NCBI GenBank assembly: GCA_038226665.1
Contig: JBBRQI010000033.1
Coordinates: forward strand, 1 to 17,281
Length of the DNA: 17,281 bases
Reading direction: 5' to 3'
DNA from: SZAS-103 sp038226665
Lineage (GTDB): Bacteria > Pseudomonadota > Gammaproteobacteria > Xanthomonadales > Xanthomonadaceae
Part shown: piece by piece, positions 6,727-13,996 of the stretch
How the letters are laid out: each line of letters begins with the position of its first letter
How positions within the stretch are numbered: position 1 is the stretch's first letter
Notes under the pieces: generated by a model
What the model was told of the DNA's origin: nothing
Database searches by the model: none
Seen by the model: the letters and a program-made list of their open reading frames with translations, nothing else
Position numbers and translations under genes: made by a program

Positions 6727-8014
6727 CGAGGCTTTCCGTGCTGATATCGTCTGAGTTGTCGTCGGATGCGCTGTCGAACAGGCGCGCGGCGGCGCTCAGC
6801 AGTTGCGCGTCGCCATCGTGCGCTGCGCGGCGCAGGCCGGCGGTCGGCGCGTGCAGCAACTTGTTGGTCAAGCCGTGTGCGAGCTGGTCGAGCACGTGAT
6901 GCGGATCGCGGCCGGCAGCGAGTTGTTCCTTCGCACGCATGAGCAACGCATCGCGCGTCGCTTCGCTGCGCGCCCGCAGGTTCTTGAGCGTGTCCTGCCG
7001 CGTGCTGCCGCGCCACCACGCCATGAATTGTTCGACTTGCAGGTCGATCAGCGTTTCCGCTTCGCCTGCGGCCTGCTGGCGCGAACGACGGTTTTCGCCG
7101 ATCACCTGTTCGAGATCGTCCACCGTGTAGAGATAGACATCATCGAGGGTCGCGGTCTCGGGTTCGATATCGCGGGGCACCGCTAGGTCGAGCAGGAACA
7201 TCGGCGCGTGGCGGCGCATGTGGACTGCGCGTTCAACCGCACGCCGCGAAAGCACGTGTTCGCGACTGGCGGTCGCGCAGATCACGATGTCGGCTTCGGC
7301 GAGATGCCGTTCAAGGTCTTCCATCGGCAACGCGACGCCGCCGAAACGGTGCGCAAGTTGTTGCGCGTGTTCGAGGGTGCGATTGGCGACGAGGATGCGT
7401 TTTGCCTTTGCATCGAGCAGGTGGCGCGCGGCGAGTTCGATGGTTTCGCCGGCGCCGACGAGCAGCACGGTCGCTTGGTCGAGCCTCGCGAAGACCTGCT
7501 GCGCGAGCCGCACCGCCGCATACGCGACGGACACCGGATGCGCGCCGATGCGGGTGTCGGTGCGCACGCGCTTGGCGACGGCGAAACAATGCTGGAACAA
7601 CCGGTCGAGACCGGTCTTGAGCGCATGCGCTCCGCGTGCGGTCTGCCACGCGTGCTTGACCTGGCCGAGGATTTGCGGCTCGCCGAGAATCAGTGAATCC
7701 AGCCCGGTCGCAACGCGGAACAGATGTCGCACGGCGGCCGCATCGGTATGCCGATACAAGTACGCATCGAGGTCGGTGACGCCAAGCTCATGGTGTTTCG
7801 CGAGCCAGCGCACGACGTCCGGTTCGGCCTGCGGCTCGATTCGCGCATACAACTCGGTGCGATTGCAGGTCGAAAGCAACGCGGCCTCGTGAACGCCGGC
7901 GACTGCGCGCAGCGAAGCCAGCGCGTCGGGCAGCGCTTCTTCGGCGAACGCGACCTTCTCGCGCAGCGCGATCGGGGCGGTCTGGTGGTTCAGGCCTAGG
8001 GCCAGCAGTGCCAT
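6698..8014 (-). CDS. hemA: Glutamyl-tRNA reductase
   Basis: This encodes 438 aa from the ATG at 8014, giving 'MALLALGLNHQTAPIALRE', the standard N-terminus; an upstream TTG at 8023 is unlikely. The catalytic nucleophile is Cys50 in 'LLSTCNRTELYA'. 'LILGEPQILGQVK' (109-121) and the NADPH-binding loop 'VLLVGAGETIELAARHL' (183-199) are intact. A helical dimerisation domain follows. The enzyme reduces tRNA-bound glutamate to glutamate-1-semialdehyde, the first step of the C5 tetrapyrrole pathway in the cytosol. It is the first gene of the minus-strand run and overlaps prfA by 29 bases. It is divergent from the TPR gene that precedes lolB, the same layout as in pseudomonads. Confidence 0.96.
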   Translation of the reverse strand: MALLALGLNHQTAPIALREKVAFAEEALPDALASLRAVAGVHEAALLSTCNRTELYARIEPQAEPDVVRWLAKHHELGVTDLDAYLYRHTDAAAVRHLFRVATGLDSLILGEPQILGQVKHAWQTARGAHALKTGLDRLFQHCFAVAKRVRTDTRIGAHPVSVAYAAVRLAQQVFARLDQATVLLVGAGETIELAARHLLDAKAKRILVANRTLEHAQQLAHRFGGVALPMEDLERHLAEADIVICATASREHVLSRRAVERAVHMRRHAPMFLLDLAVPRDIEPETATLDDVYLYTVDDLEQVIGENRRSRQQAAGEAETLIDLQVEQFMAWWRGSTRQDTLKNLRARSEATRDALLMRAKEQLAAGRDPHHVLDQLAHGLTNKLLHAPTAGLRRAAHDGDAQLLSAAARLFDSASDDNSDDISTESLDDAEPPAQT

Positions 8015-8146
8015 GGTGCGCAAGACGATGCGATAAGCTTATGGAATGGATGGATTTGTTGCCGCCAATTGTAACTTGTACGGCCTTCGGGCGTGGCGCG
8101 ATCGCCGCGCCTGCGCATGCGGCGGCGTCGCTCAGTGTTCGAATCG
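8015..8146. promoter_or_regulatory. Divergent promoter region between hemA and the TPR gene
   Basis: These 132 bases separate two outward-facing transcription units, so they should hold both promoters. They are locally AT-richer around 8030-8080. A perfect 10-base palindrome ATAAGCTTAT lies at 8033-8042, about 19 bases upstream of the hemA ATG. I could not assign a convincing -35/-10 pair to either direction. If the TPR gene starts at its upstream GTG (8093) or ATG (8117), the region is correspondingly shorter. Confidence 0.35.
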
Positions 8147-9805
8147 ATGAGTCTGCGTTCGTTGGCAACGTATTGCCGTGCTGCTTCCTGTGTGATGGCG
8201 TTGCTGCTGTACGGCACGCAAGCGTGTGCGGCGACCGAAGATGCACTTGCGCCCGCATTGCGGGGCGAGTTCGCGCTGCAGGCCGGCGACGGCACGACGG
8301 CCGCGCGGAATTATCTCGAGGCCGCGCAGAGAAACACGGATCCGGCACTCGCCCGGCGTGCGACTGAAGTCGCATTGCTTGCACATCAGGATGCGCTCGC
8401 GGCGCATGCGCTCGCGCGCTGGCGGCAGCTTGATCCGAAATCGGAAGATGTTGCTGGCGCGGATGCCTTGATCGCGTTGCGCAAGGGCGATCGCGCGAAC
8501 GCGAGTCGCGTGTTGCGCGCGATGCTCGATTCCGGCAGCGAAGGCAGCAAGCGCGCGATCCGCGTGCTCGCGCTCGCGACCGATAGCGCGATTTCCGCAC
8601 AAGTTGCGAATGACCTGTACAAGCAAGGGCACTGGCCGCAAGACATCGACGCATGGCTCGCGTTCGGCGAGCTCTCTCGGCGGCTGGGCGATCCGGTGCT
8701 GACGCGGGACATCGTCGGCGACGTCCTGCGGCGTTTCCCCAATGAGCCGCGCGCGTGGCTGCTCGAATCGGCACGATTGCGCGAGCAGGGCGAAGTCACC
8801 ACTGCGCGGCATGCGATCGAACATGCGCTGGCGCTCGTCACGGTCGATGCGCAGGTGCGCACGGCGGCAGCCGTCGAGCTCACGTCCCTTGGCGATCCAA
8901 AAGCCGCAGCGGATGCGCTGTCCACGGGGCCGCAGGACGACACGAGCTATATCGCGCGTGCGGCCTATCTCGCGCGGGCCGACGACAACGCCGGACTTGC
9001 CGCGTTGTATGCCGAGGTCAAGTCGATCGCGCCAACGCCCGACCCGGAACGCCGCTTGTTGCTCGGCCAACTTGCCGAATACCTCCAGCACGACGACGAG
9101 GCGCTCGCGTGGTATCGCGGCATTCCGTACGGCGTTGCAGCCAACCAGGCGCAGAACCGGATCGCGGTCGTGCTCGATCATCGCGGCGACCTTGATGGCG
9201 CTCTCGGCGTACTGCACGCGCAACAGCACGACAGCGGCGCCGATGAGGAAGAACAACGCGACAGTTTCCAGACCGAAGCCGAACTGCTCGCCAGCCACGG
9301 ACGCAAGGACGAAGCGCTGGCGGTGTACGGTCGCGCCCTCGCGTTCTTCGATGACGACCAAGCTTTGTTGTACGGCCGCGCGGTTCTGCTCGAAGCAATG
9401 GATCGCGTTGCCGATGCCGAAGCCGACCTGCGCAATATCGTCGCCCAGGATCCGGACAATGCCGAGGCGCTCAATGCGCTCGGTTACACGCTCGCAGACC
9501 GCACCGATCGTTATGCCGAGGCGCGGGCGCTGATCGAGAAGGCGTTGCGCCTGCAGCCTGATTCGCCCGCATTCCTCGACAGCCTCGGTTGGGTGGAACA
9601 TCGATTGGGCCGGAACATCGAAGCGCTGCACAACCTGCGTCGCGCATTCGCGTTGCAGAAGGATGCCGAGATCGCAGCGCATCTCGGCGAAGTGATGTGG
9701 CTGGGCGGCGACAAGGATGGGGCGCGCGCGATATGGAAGCAGGGGTTGGCGATCGACAAGGACAACGGCGCATTGCACCGCATGCTGCAGACCTACCATC
9801 CATGA
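8147..9805 (+). CDS. Exported tetratricopeptide-repeat protein upstream of lolB
   Basis: This encodes 552 aa from the ATG at 8147. In-frame GTG 8093 and ATG 8117 are possible, but the 8147 start gives a clean signal peptide: 'MSLRSLATYCRAA', then hydrophobic 'SCVMALLLYGTQ', then cleavage near 'ACA-ATED'. None of the three has a good Shine-Dalgarno. The mature part is almost all helix pairs with TPR spacing. The clearest repeats are at the C-terminus ('NAEALNALGYTLADRTDRYAEARAL', 'SPAFLDSLGWVEHRLGRNIEAL', 'AEIAAHLGEVMWLGGDKDGA'). Equivalent proteins sit beside lolB in Pseudomonas (the PA4667 position). The role is presumably periplasmic scaffolding, perhaps with lipoprotein or cell-envelope partners; this is inference from location. 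The stop overlaps the lolB start as ATGA. Confidence 0.9.
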   Translation: MSLRSLATYCRAASCVMALLLYGTQACAATEDALAPALRGEFALQAGDGTTAARNYLEAAQRNTDPALARRATEVALLAHQDALAAHALARWRQLDPKSEDVAGADALIALRKGDRANASRVLRAMLDSGSEGSKRAIRVLALATDSAISAQVANDLYKQGHWPQDIDAWLAFGELSRRLGDPVLTRDIVGDVLRRFPNEPRAWLLESARLREQGEVTTARHAIEHALALVTVDAQVRTAAAVELTSLGDPKAAADALSTGPQDDTSYIARAAYLARADDNAGLAALYAEVKSIAPTPDPERRLLLGQLAEYLQHDDEALAWYRGIPYGVAANQAQNRIAVVLDHRGDLDGALGVLHAQQHDSGADEEEQRDSFQTEAELLASHGRKDEALAVYGRALAFFDDDQALLYGRAVLLEAMDRVADAEADLRNIVAQDPDNAEALNALGYTLADRTDRYAEARALIEKALRLQPDSPAFLDSLGWVEHRLGRNIEALHNLRRAFALQKDAEIAAHLGEVMWLGGDKDGARAIWKQGLAIDKDNGALHRMLQTYHP

Positions 9806-10419
9806 AGACATCATCCATCACTGCAGTGCGAAGCCTGTTCCTGTTGTTTGTTCTCGCGCTGGCCGCCTGCGTGCCGCCGCCCGTGCGTCGCGCGCCGGAT
9901 GCAGCGCTGCTGCAGGCGCAGGCCGCGCGCGAGGCCACGCTCACGACGCATCCGGATTGGTCGCTGTCGGGCCGCATCGCGATTTCCAACAGCAAGGATG
10001 GCGGCAGTGGGCGCATCGACTGGAAACAGCACGGCCAAGATTTCGATATCCGCTTGAGCGCGCCGGTGACCCGGCAGAGCTGGCGACTCGTGCGCGAAGG
10101 CGAGCATGTGCGCCTGGAAGGGCTCGAAGGCGGCACGCTCGAAGGCACCGACGCGCAGGCCCTGCTGTATCAGGCGCTGGGCTGGATGGTGCCGGTCGAT
10201 TCGCTCGCGGCGTGGGCGCGCGGTGCGCGCGCAAGCAACAATGCGGCGCAACTGCAATTCGGAGCCGACGGGCTGCCGTCGCTGCTGACCGAAGACGATT
10301 GGTCGGTGGACTATCGCGCCTGGGACACGGGCAGCGATCCGCCACGTCCGAAGAAAGTCTTCGCAAGCCAAGGCGACTCCAAGGTACGTCTGTCCGTGGA
10401 TAGCTGGGGCACACCGTAA
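9802..10419 (+). CDS. lolB: Outer-membrane lipoprotein insertion protein LolB
   Basis: This encodes 205 aa. The ATG at 9802 overlaps the TPR stop and gives a lipoprotein signal 'MKTSSITAVRSLFLLFVLAL' with lipobox LAAC. Alternative upstream starts in this frame lie inside the TPR gene. The LolB pattern is present: 'WSLSGRIAISNSKDGGSGRIDWKQ' starts the half-barrel. 'LYQALGWMVPVDSLAAWARGA' is the conserved 'L...GWxxPVxxLxxWxxG' segment, and 'LPSLLTEDDWSVDYRAW' follows. LolB receives lipoproteins from periplasmic LolA and inserts them in the outer membrane. There is no Shine-Dalgarno, consistent with translational coupling to the TPR gene. ispE follows after 3 bases, the usual lolB-ispE-prs order. 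Confidence 0.93.
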   Translation: MKTSSITAVRSLFLLFVLALAACVPPPVRRAPDAALLQAQAAREATLTTHPDWSLSGRIAISNSKDGGSGRIDWKQHGQDFDIRLSAPVTRQSWRLVREGEHVRLEGLEGGTLEGTDAQALLYQALGWMVPVDSLAAWARGARASNNAAQLQFGADGLPSLLTEDDWSVDYRAWDTGSDPPRPKKVFASQGDSKVRLSVDSWGTP

Positions 10420-10422
10420 TCC

Positions 10423-11307
10423 ATGGCTGGGATGCCTGCCGATGCTGGCTGGGAGGAGTGGCCGGCCCCCGCAAAGTTGAATCTGTTCCTGCAGATCGTC
10501 GGCCGGCGTGCTGACGGTTATCACGAGTTGCAGACCGTGTTCCAGTTGCTGGAGTGGGGCGACAGCGTGCGCTTGCGGCTGCGCCAAGATGGCGTCATCC
10601 GGCGGGTTGCGGCGGATGAAACGACGGGCGATTACGGCGTGGCCGAAGCCGACGACTTGATGGTGCGCGCTGCCAAGCTGCTGAAAGCCGAGTCCGATTG
10701 CGCGTTTGGCTGCGAGATCGGAGTCGAGAAACGCATTCCGCTCGGTGGTGGCTTTGGCGGCGGCTCATCGGATGCCGCGACGGTGCTGGCGGCCCTCGAC
10801 CGGCTCTGGAAAACCGACCTCGGAGTCGATCGCTTGGCCGCACTGGGACTCAGGCTCGGTGCCGATGTTCCAGTGTTCATTCGCGGCCGCAATGCCTGGG
10901 CCGAAGGGCTCGGCGAGCGCCTCACGCCGATCGAATTGCCGCCGCGCTGGTACCTGATCGTCGATCCGGGCGTTCATGTTCCGACCGCTGACCTGTTCCA
11001 AGCGCCTGATTTGACCCGGAATGCGGCCCCGGCGACAATACGCGGCTTCGCGTCTGCTGCTGAGCTCGGCAATGCCTTCGAGCCGGTGCTGCGTCGGCGC
11101 GAGCCGAAGATCGCGGCCGCGCTGGATGCGTTGGCGCAATTCGGCACGGCCTGCGTGACGGGTAGTGGTGGCGGCTGCTTCGTCGCGTTCGATACGCGCG
11201 AACAAGCCGACTCCGCACTTGCCGGCCTGCCGAAAGGCTGGAAAGCCTGGATAGCTGCGGGGGCATTGCGTTCGCCGTTGCTGGATCGGCTGGAGCAGAT
11301 GCACTGA
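10423..11307 (+). CDS. ispE: 4-diphosphocytidyl-2-C-methyl-D-erythritol kinase
   Basis: This encodes 294 aa. GHMP-kinase motifs are present in order. 'PAPAKLNLFLQIVGRRADGYHEL' (14-36) contains catalytic Lys18. The ATP loop is 'PLGGGFGGGSSDAATVLAAL' (106-125). Catalytic Asp148 is in 'LGADVPVFIRG', and the C-terminal 'VTGSGGGCFVAF' glycine loop is intact. The enzyme phosphorylates CDP-ME at the 2-hydroxyl in the MEP isoprenoid pathway. The ATG at 10423 follows lolB by 3 bases; a second ATG at 10432 is also possible. The N-terminal ~12 residues (MAGMPADAGWEE) are an ordinary extension. Downstream, 194 bases with repeat hairpins separate it from tRNA-Gln. Confidence 0.95.
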   Translation: MAGMPADAGWEEWPAPAKLNLFLQIVGRRADGYHELQTVFQLLEWGDSVRLRLRQDGVIRRVAADETTGDYGVAEADDLMVRAAKLLKAESDCAFGCEIGVEKRIPLGGGFGGGSSDAATVLAALDRLWKTDLGVDRLAALGLRLGADVPVFIRGRNAWAEGLGERLTPIELPPRWYLIVDPGVHVPTADLFQAPDLTRNAAPATIRGFASAAELGNAFEPVLRRREPKIAAALDALAQFGTACVTGSGGGCFVAFDTREQADSALAGLPKGWKAWIAAGALRSPLLDRLEQMH

Positions 11308-11360
11308 ATGAATGATTGAAAGTGCGTGGCAGATTCACGAATGCACGAATGTTCTAACCT

Positions 11361-11470
11361 GTGCCGTCATCGGCACAGGATGACCTGCCGACGCGAAGGT
11401 CGCGATAGCGAACTGAGTCGGAAAACGCGGCGCAGCTTTGCTGCGACCGTTTTCTGCGACGCGGGCAGGG
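11361..11470. repeat. Composite hairpin repeat, copy A (ispE to tRNA-Gln gap)
   Basis: Several stem-loops lie in a row. GTGCCG/CGGCAC with loop TCAT is at 11361-11376. CGCGA/TCGCG is at 11392-11404. A long hairpin at 11421-11454 has an outer stem GAAAACG/CGTTTTC and an inner stem CGCAGC/GCTGCG closed by TTT. It is followed by GCGACGC (11456-11462) and GGGCAGGG (11463-11470). The order 'variable hairpin, GCGACGC, GGGCAGG' recurs at 16462-16534 and 16893-16939. There is no T-run, so it is not a standard intrinsic terminator. Confidence 0.6.
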
Positions 11471-11501
11471 TGTTCGATCATTCGCGCAGCTACTAAATCG
11501 G

Positions 11502-11576
11502 TGGGGCGTCGCCAAGTGGTAAGGCACCGGGTTTTGATCCCGGCATCCGCAGGTTCGAATCCTGCCGCCCCAGCCA
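11502..11576 (+). tRNA. tRNA-Gln (anticodon TTG)
   Basis: A 75-base cloverleaf. The acceptor TGGGGCG (11502-11508) pairs with CGCCCCA (11566-11572). The anticodon stem CCGGG/CCCGG holds loop TTTTGAT with anticodon TTG at 11534-11536, and the T-arm contains GGTTCGAATCC. Discriminator G and an encoded CCA (11574-11576) follow. It decodes CAA/CAG. A tRNA-Gln between ispE and prs is also found in Pseudomonas, which supports vertical inheritance of this locus. Confidence 0.97.
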
Positions 11577-11677
11577 CCTCGGTGGCGATCGGATTGTTGC
11601 AACAAGCACGCTACAAGATATTTCGAGCGGCACTGACACACGGGCAGCTTCTCCTACGCAGGCGCAGGCGGATCGCG

Positions 11678-12634
11678 ATGAACGACGAAAACCTGATGCT
11701 GTTCACCGGCAATGCGAACCGGCCGCTCGCGCAAGCCGTGTGCCGCGAGTTGGGAATCCGTCTCGGCAAGGCGCTCGTCGGCACGTTCTCCGATGGCGAG
11801 GTGCAGGTCGAGATCGAGGAGAACGTGCGCCGGCAGGAAGTGTTCGTGATCCAGTCCACGTCCGCGCCGAGCGCGGAAAACCTGTTCGAAGTGCTGGTGC
11901 TGATCGACGCACTCAAGCGCGCATCGGCCGCGAGCGTGACCGCCGTGATTCCGTATTTCGGTTACGCGCGGCAGGATCGCCGTCCGCGTTCGGCGCGTGT
12001 GCCGATCACCGCAAAGGTCGCGGCGAAGATGTTCGGCGCGATCGGCGCGGATCGCGTGCTGACGGTCGACCTGCACGCCGACCAGATCCAGGGTTTCTTC
12101 GACATGCCGGTCGACAACGTGTACGCCTCGCCGCTGCTGCTCGCGGACATCTGGCGCACGCAGGGCACCGACAACATCGTCGTGGTCAGCCCCGACGTTG
12201 GCGGCGTGGTGCGCGCGCGCGCGATCGCCAAGCGCCTCGACGATGCCGACCTCGCGATCATCGACAAGCGTCGCCCGCGCGCAAACGTGGCCACGGTGAT
12301 GAACATCATCGGCGACGTGCGCGATCGCACCTGCGTCCTGGTCGACGACATCGTCGATACCGCCGGCACTCTTTGCGCGGCGTCGGCCGCGTTGAAGGAG
12401 CAGGGCGCGCGCAAGGTGCTCGCGTACTGCACCCATCCGGTGCTGTCGGGCGCGGCAATCGACAACATCACCAAATCGCAACTCGACGAACTGGTGGTCA
12501 CCGACACGATCCCGCTCAGCGACGCGGCGCGCAACTGCGCGAAGATCCGCCAGCTCAGCGTTGCCGAATTGCTGGCCGAAACGATCCGCCGGATTGCGTT
12601 CGGCGAATCGGTGAGTTCGTTGTATGTGGACTAA
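11678..12634 (+). CDS. prs: Ribose-phosphate pyrophosphokinase (PRPP synthetase)
   Basis: This encodes 318 aa, with N-terminus 'MNDENLMLFTGNANRPLAQ'. The ATG at 11678 has a weak AGGCGG upstream; longer in-frame starts would run into the tRNA. Class-I PRPP synthetase motifs are intact: 'VGTFSDGEVQVEIEENVR', the ATP loop 'FGYARQDRRPRSARVPITAK', 'TVDLHADQIQGFF' and 'VVSPDVGGVVRA'. The flexible loop after 'IIDKRRP' and the PRPP-binding 'VLVDDIVDTAGTL' are also present. The enzyme makes PRPP from ribose-5-phosphate and ATP for purine, pyrimidine, His, Trp and NAD synthesis. A leader of about 100 bases after tRNA-Gln precedes it. The last 11 bases overlap the next small gene. Confidence 0.97.
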   Translation: MNDENLMLFTGNANRPLAQAVCRELGIRLGKALVGTFSDGEVQVEIEENVRRQEVFVIQSTSAPSAENLFEVLVLIDALKRASAASVTAVIPYFGYARQDRRPRSARVPITAKVAAKMFGAIGADRVLTVDLHADQIQGFFDMPVDNVYASPLLLADIWRTQGTDNIVVVSPDVGGVVRARAIAKRLDDADLAIIDKRRPRANVATVMNIIGDVRDRTCVLVDDIVDTAGTLCAASAALKEQGARKVLAYCTHPVLSGAAIDNITKSQLDELVVTDTIPLSDAARNCAKIRQLSVAELLAETIRRIAFGESVSSLYVD

Positions 12635-13142
12635 AACCGGGTCCGCTGCCGCATGCATGCTGTTGTGCGCGTCGGCGATGGCCGCGCCGCAGGACATGAG
12701 TGAGGTCGGCGCGAGTGAAGCCGACAAGGGTCAAATCATGATCGGGCTGGCGCAGTTGTGCGCCGACGATACCCAGCAATCCAGCAGGATCGAGGTTCCG
12801 ATCGCGCCGTCCATGATTGGCCGGGATGTCGAACCCAGGGATGCTGGCGACCTTTGCATCGTGCGGGATACCCGGATCGACATCACAGTGGCAGCGATCG
12901 ATACCCATGAAGACAAATGGAAAGTCGGATCGGTCAAGATATCCATTGCGCCGAAAGACGAGGCGGCTCTCGGCAAGGCCATGCGTGACAACGTCGGAAA
13001 GAAACTGGTTCTTCTGCGCAACGACAATGCCGTCCTCGAGTTTGAAACCTTGCTCGTGGCACCCCGGCGAATCCTGACTCTGAAGGGTTTCGGATTTTCC
13101 GATGCAGAGGCAATCAAGCAGGCAATCTTCGACGGAACCTAG
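12624..13142 (+). CDS. Small exported protein resembling a SecD/SecDF P1-head domain
   Basis: This encodes 172 aa. The signal peptide is 'MWTKTGSAAACMLLCASAMA', cleaved near 'AMA-APQ'. The ATG at 12624 lies inside the prs 3' end (11-base overlap) with GGTGAG upstream. Residues ~97-170 follow the pattern of the periplasmic head of SecD: 'VGSVKISIAPKDEAALGKAM', then 'NVGKKLVLLRNDNAVLEFETL', then 'ILTLKGFGFSDAEAIKQAIF'. Compare 'xRENVGxxLAIVLDGxVxSAPxI...FTxxEAxxLA' in SecD, remembered and not searched. No membrane segments or RND domain remain, so it cannot be a translocase. It would be a stand-alone periplasmic domain of unknown role. Two cysteines (~46 and ~78) could pair. In the usual gene order rplY directly follows prs, so this gene is an insertion. 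Confidence 0.8.
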   Translation: MWTKTGSAAACMLLCASAMAAPQDMSEVGASEADKGQIMIGLAQLCADDTQQSSRIEVPIAPSMIGRDVEPRDAGDLCIVRDTRIDITVAAIDTHEDKWKVGSVKISIAPKDEAALGKAMRDNVGKKLVLLRNDNAVLEFETLLVAPRRILTLKGFGFSDAEAIKQAIFDGT

Positions 13143-13173
13143 GAAAGCGGATCCGTCCGCCGCGCAGCAAACC

Positions 13174-13233
13174 GGGGCATCCGCCCCAAACCGCTCTCCT
13201 GGTCGCGGGAGAGCATCTTCCACCGCAAGGTGG
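13174..13233 (+). promoter_or_regulatory. Structured leader of rplY (three consecutive hairpins)
   Basis: The 122-base gap before rplY contains three stem-loops. GGGGC/GCCCC has loop ATCC (13174-13187). GCTCTCC/GGAGAGC has an 8-base loop (13193-13214). CCACC/GGTGG is closed by a GCAA tetraloop (13220-13233). None is followed by a T-run, so termination is unlikely. GAGAGC with the following CATC, and ATGCAGTAGTG at 13237-13247, resemble the two strands of 5S rRNA loop E, the L25 target. Autogenous control of L25 through a 5S-like leader is known in E. coli; its presence here is inference. Confidence 0.45.
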
Positions 13234-13264
13234 GTCATGCAGTAGTGAAGAGTGAGTAAGTAAA

Positions 13265-13945
13265 ATGGCAGACAATCACAACATCCAGGCCACGAGCCGC
13301 GAGACGCTGGGGAGCAAAGGTGCGAGCCGCCGCCTGCGTACCGCTGGTTTCATTCCGGCCATCGTTTACGGCGGACACGCCGAACCCAAGTCCGTGCAGT
13401 TCGCGCACAACCCGATCTGGCTGCTGTCGCAGCACGAATCGTTCTACTCGAGCATCCTGTCGCTGGACATCGATGGCAAGGTCGAGAAAGTGCTGTTGCG
13501 TGACATGCAGCGGCATCCGTACCAGGCGTTGATCATGCACATGGATTTCCTGCGCGTGAGCGAGAACGAGGCCGTGCGCATCAGCGTGCCGCTGCACTTC
13601 CTCAACCAGGAAACATCGCCGGCCGGCAAGACCGCAGGCGTGGTCGTGACCCATGAGCTCAACGAAGTCGAAATCAGCTGCCTGCCGCGCGATCTGCCGG
13701 AGTTCATCGAGGTGGATCTGGCCGAGTTGACCGTCGGCGACATCATCCATCTCTCGGAGCTCAAGCTGCCTAACGGCGTGGAAATCCCGGAGCTGAAGCT
13801 AGGCAAGGAACACGATGTCGCCATCGTCATCGCCAAGCACGTCGTGGAAGAAGTCGAAGAGGTGGTCGAGCCCACGGCCGAAGTACCTGCATCGCAACAG
13901 GCTGCTCCGGAAGCGGATAAGGGCAAGGACAAGGACAAGAAGTAA
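13265..13945 (+). CDS. rplY: 50S ribosomal protein L25 (Ctc/TL5 form)
   Basis: This encodes 226 aa. It is the long CTC/TL5 type rather than the ~94-residue E. coli form. The 5S rRNA-binding N-domain reads 'RETLGSKGASRRLRTAGFIPAIVYGG' to 'QRHPYQALIMHMDFLRV' (residues ~12-97). A C-terminal beta domain covers ~98-190. The last ~35 residues are acidic/Ala-rich and end in a Lys-Asp-Gly repeat (DKGKDKDKK). The protein binds loop E of 5S rRNA in the central protuberance. The ATG at 13265 is preceded by only a weak GAG-type Shine-Dalgarno and by a structured leader that may regulate translation. pth follows after 51 bases, the usual rplY-pth order. Confidence 0.96.
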   Translation: MADNHNIQATSRETLGSKGASRRLRTAGFIPAIVYGGHAEPKSVQFAHNPIWLLSQHESFYSSILSLDIDGKVEKVLLRDMQRHPYQALIMHMDFLRVSENEAVRISVPLHFLNQETSPAGKTAGVVVTHELNEVEISCLPRDLPEFIEVDLAELTVGDIIHLSELKLPNGVEIPELKLGKEHDVAIVIAKHVVEEVEEVVEPTAEVPASQQAAPEADKGKDKDKK

Positions 13946-13996
13946 TCCGTTGCGCCGGCGCCTGCTGATGCGGGTGTCGGCGTGCGGTCTCGGGTC

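Noticed and set aside
11336..11353. Tandem CACGAATG octamer after ispE
   Set aside because: It has only two copies and no extended array; recorded but too short to interpret.
11361..11470. Hairpin cluster before tRNA-Gln as a CRISPR fragment
   Set aside because: There are no regularly spaced direct repeats of constant length, and the hairpins differ in sequence from one another.
11654..12727. 357-codon minus-strand frame opposite prs
   Set aside because: prs is unmistakable on the plus strand. The antisense frame is His/Arg/Asp-rich low-complexity sequence typical of shadows.
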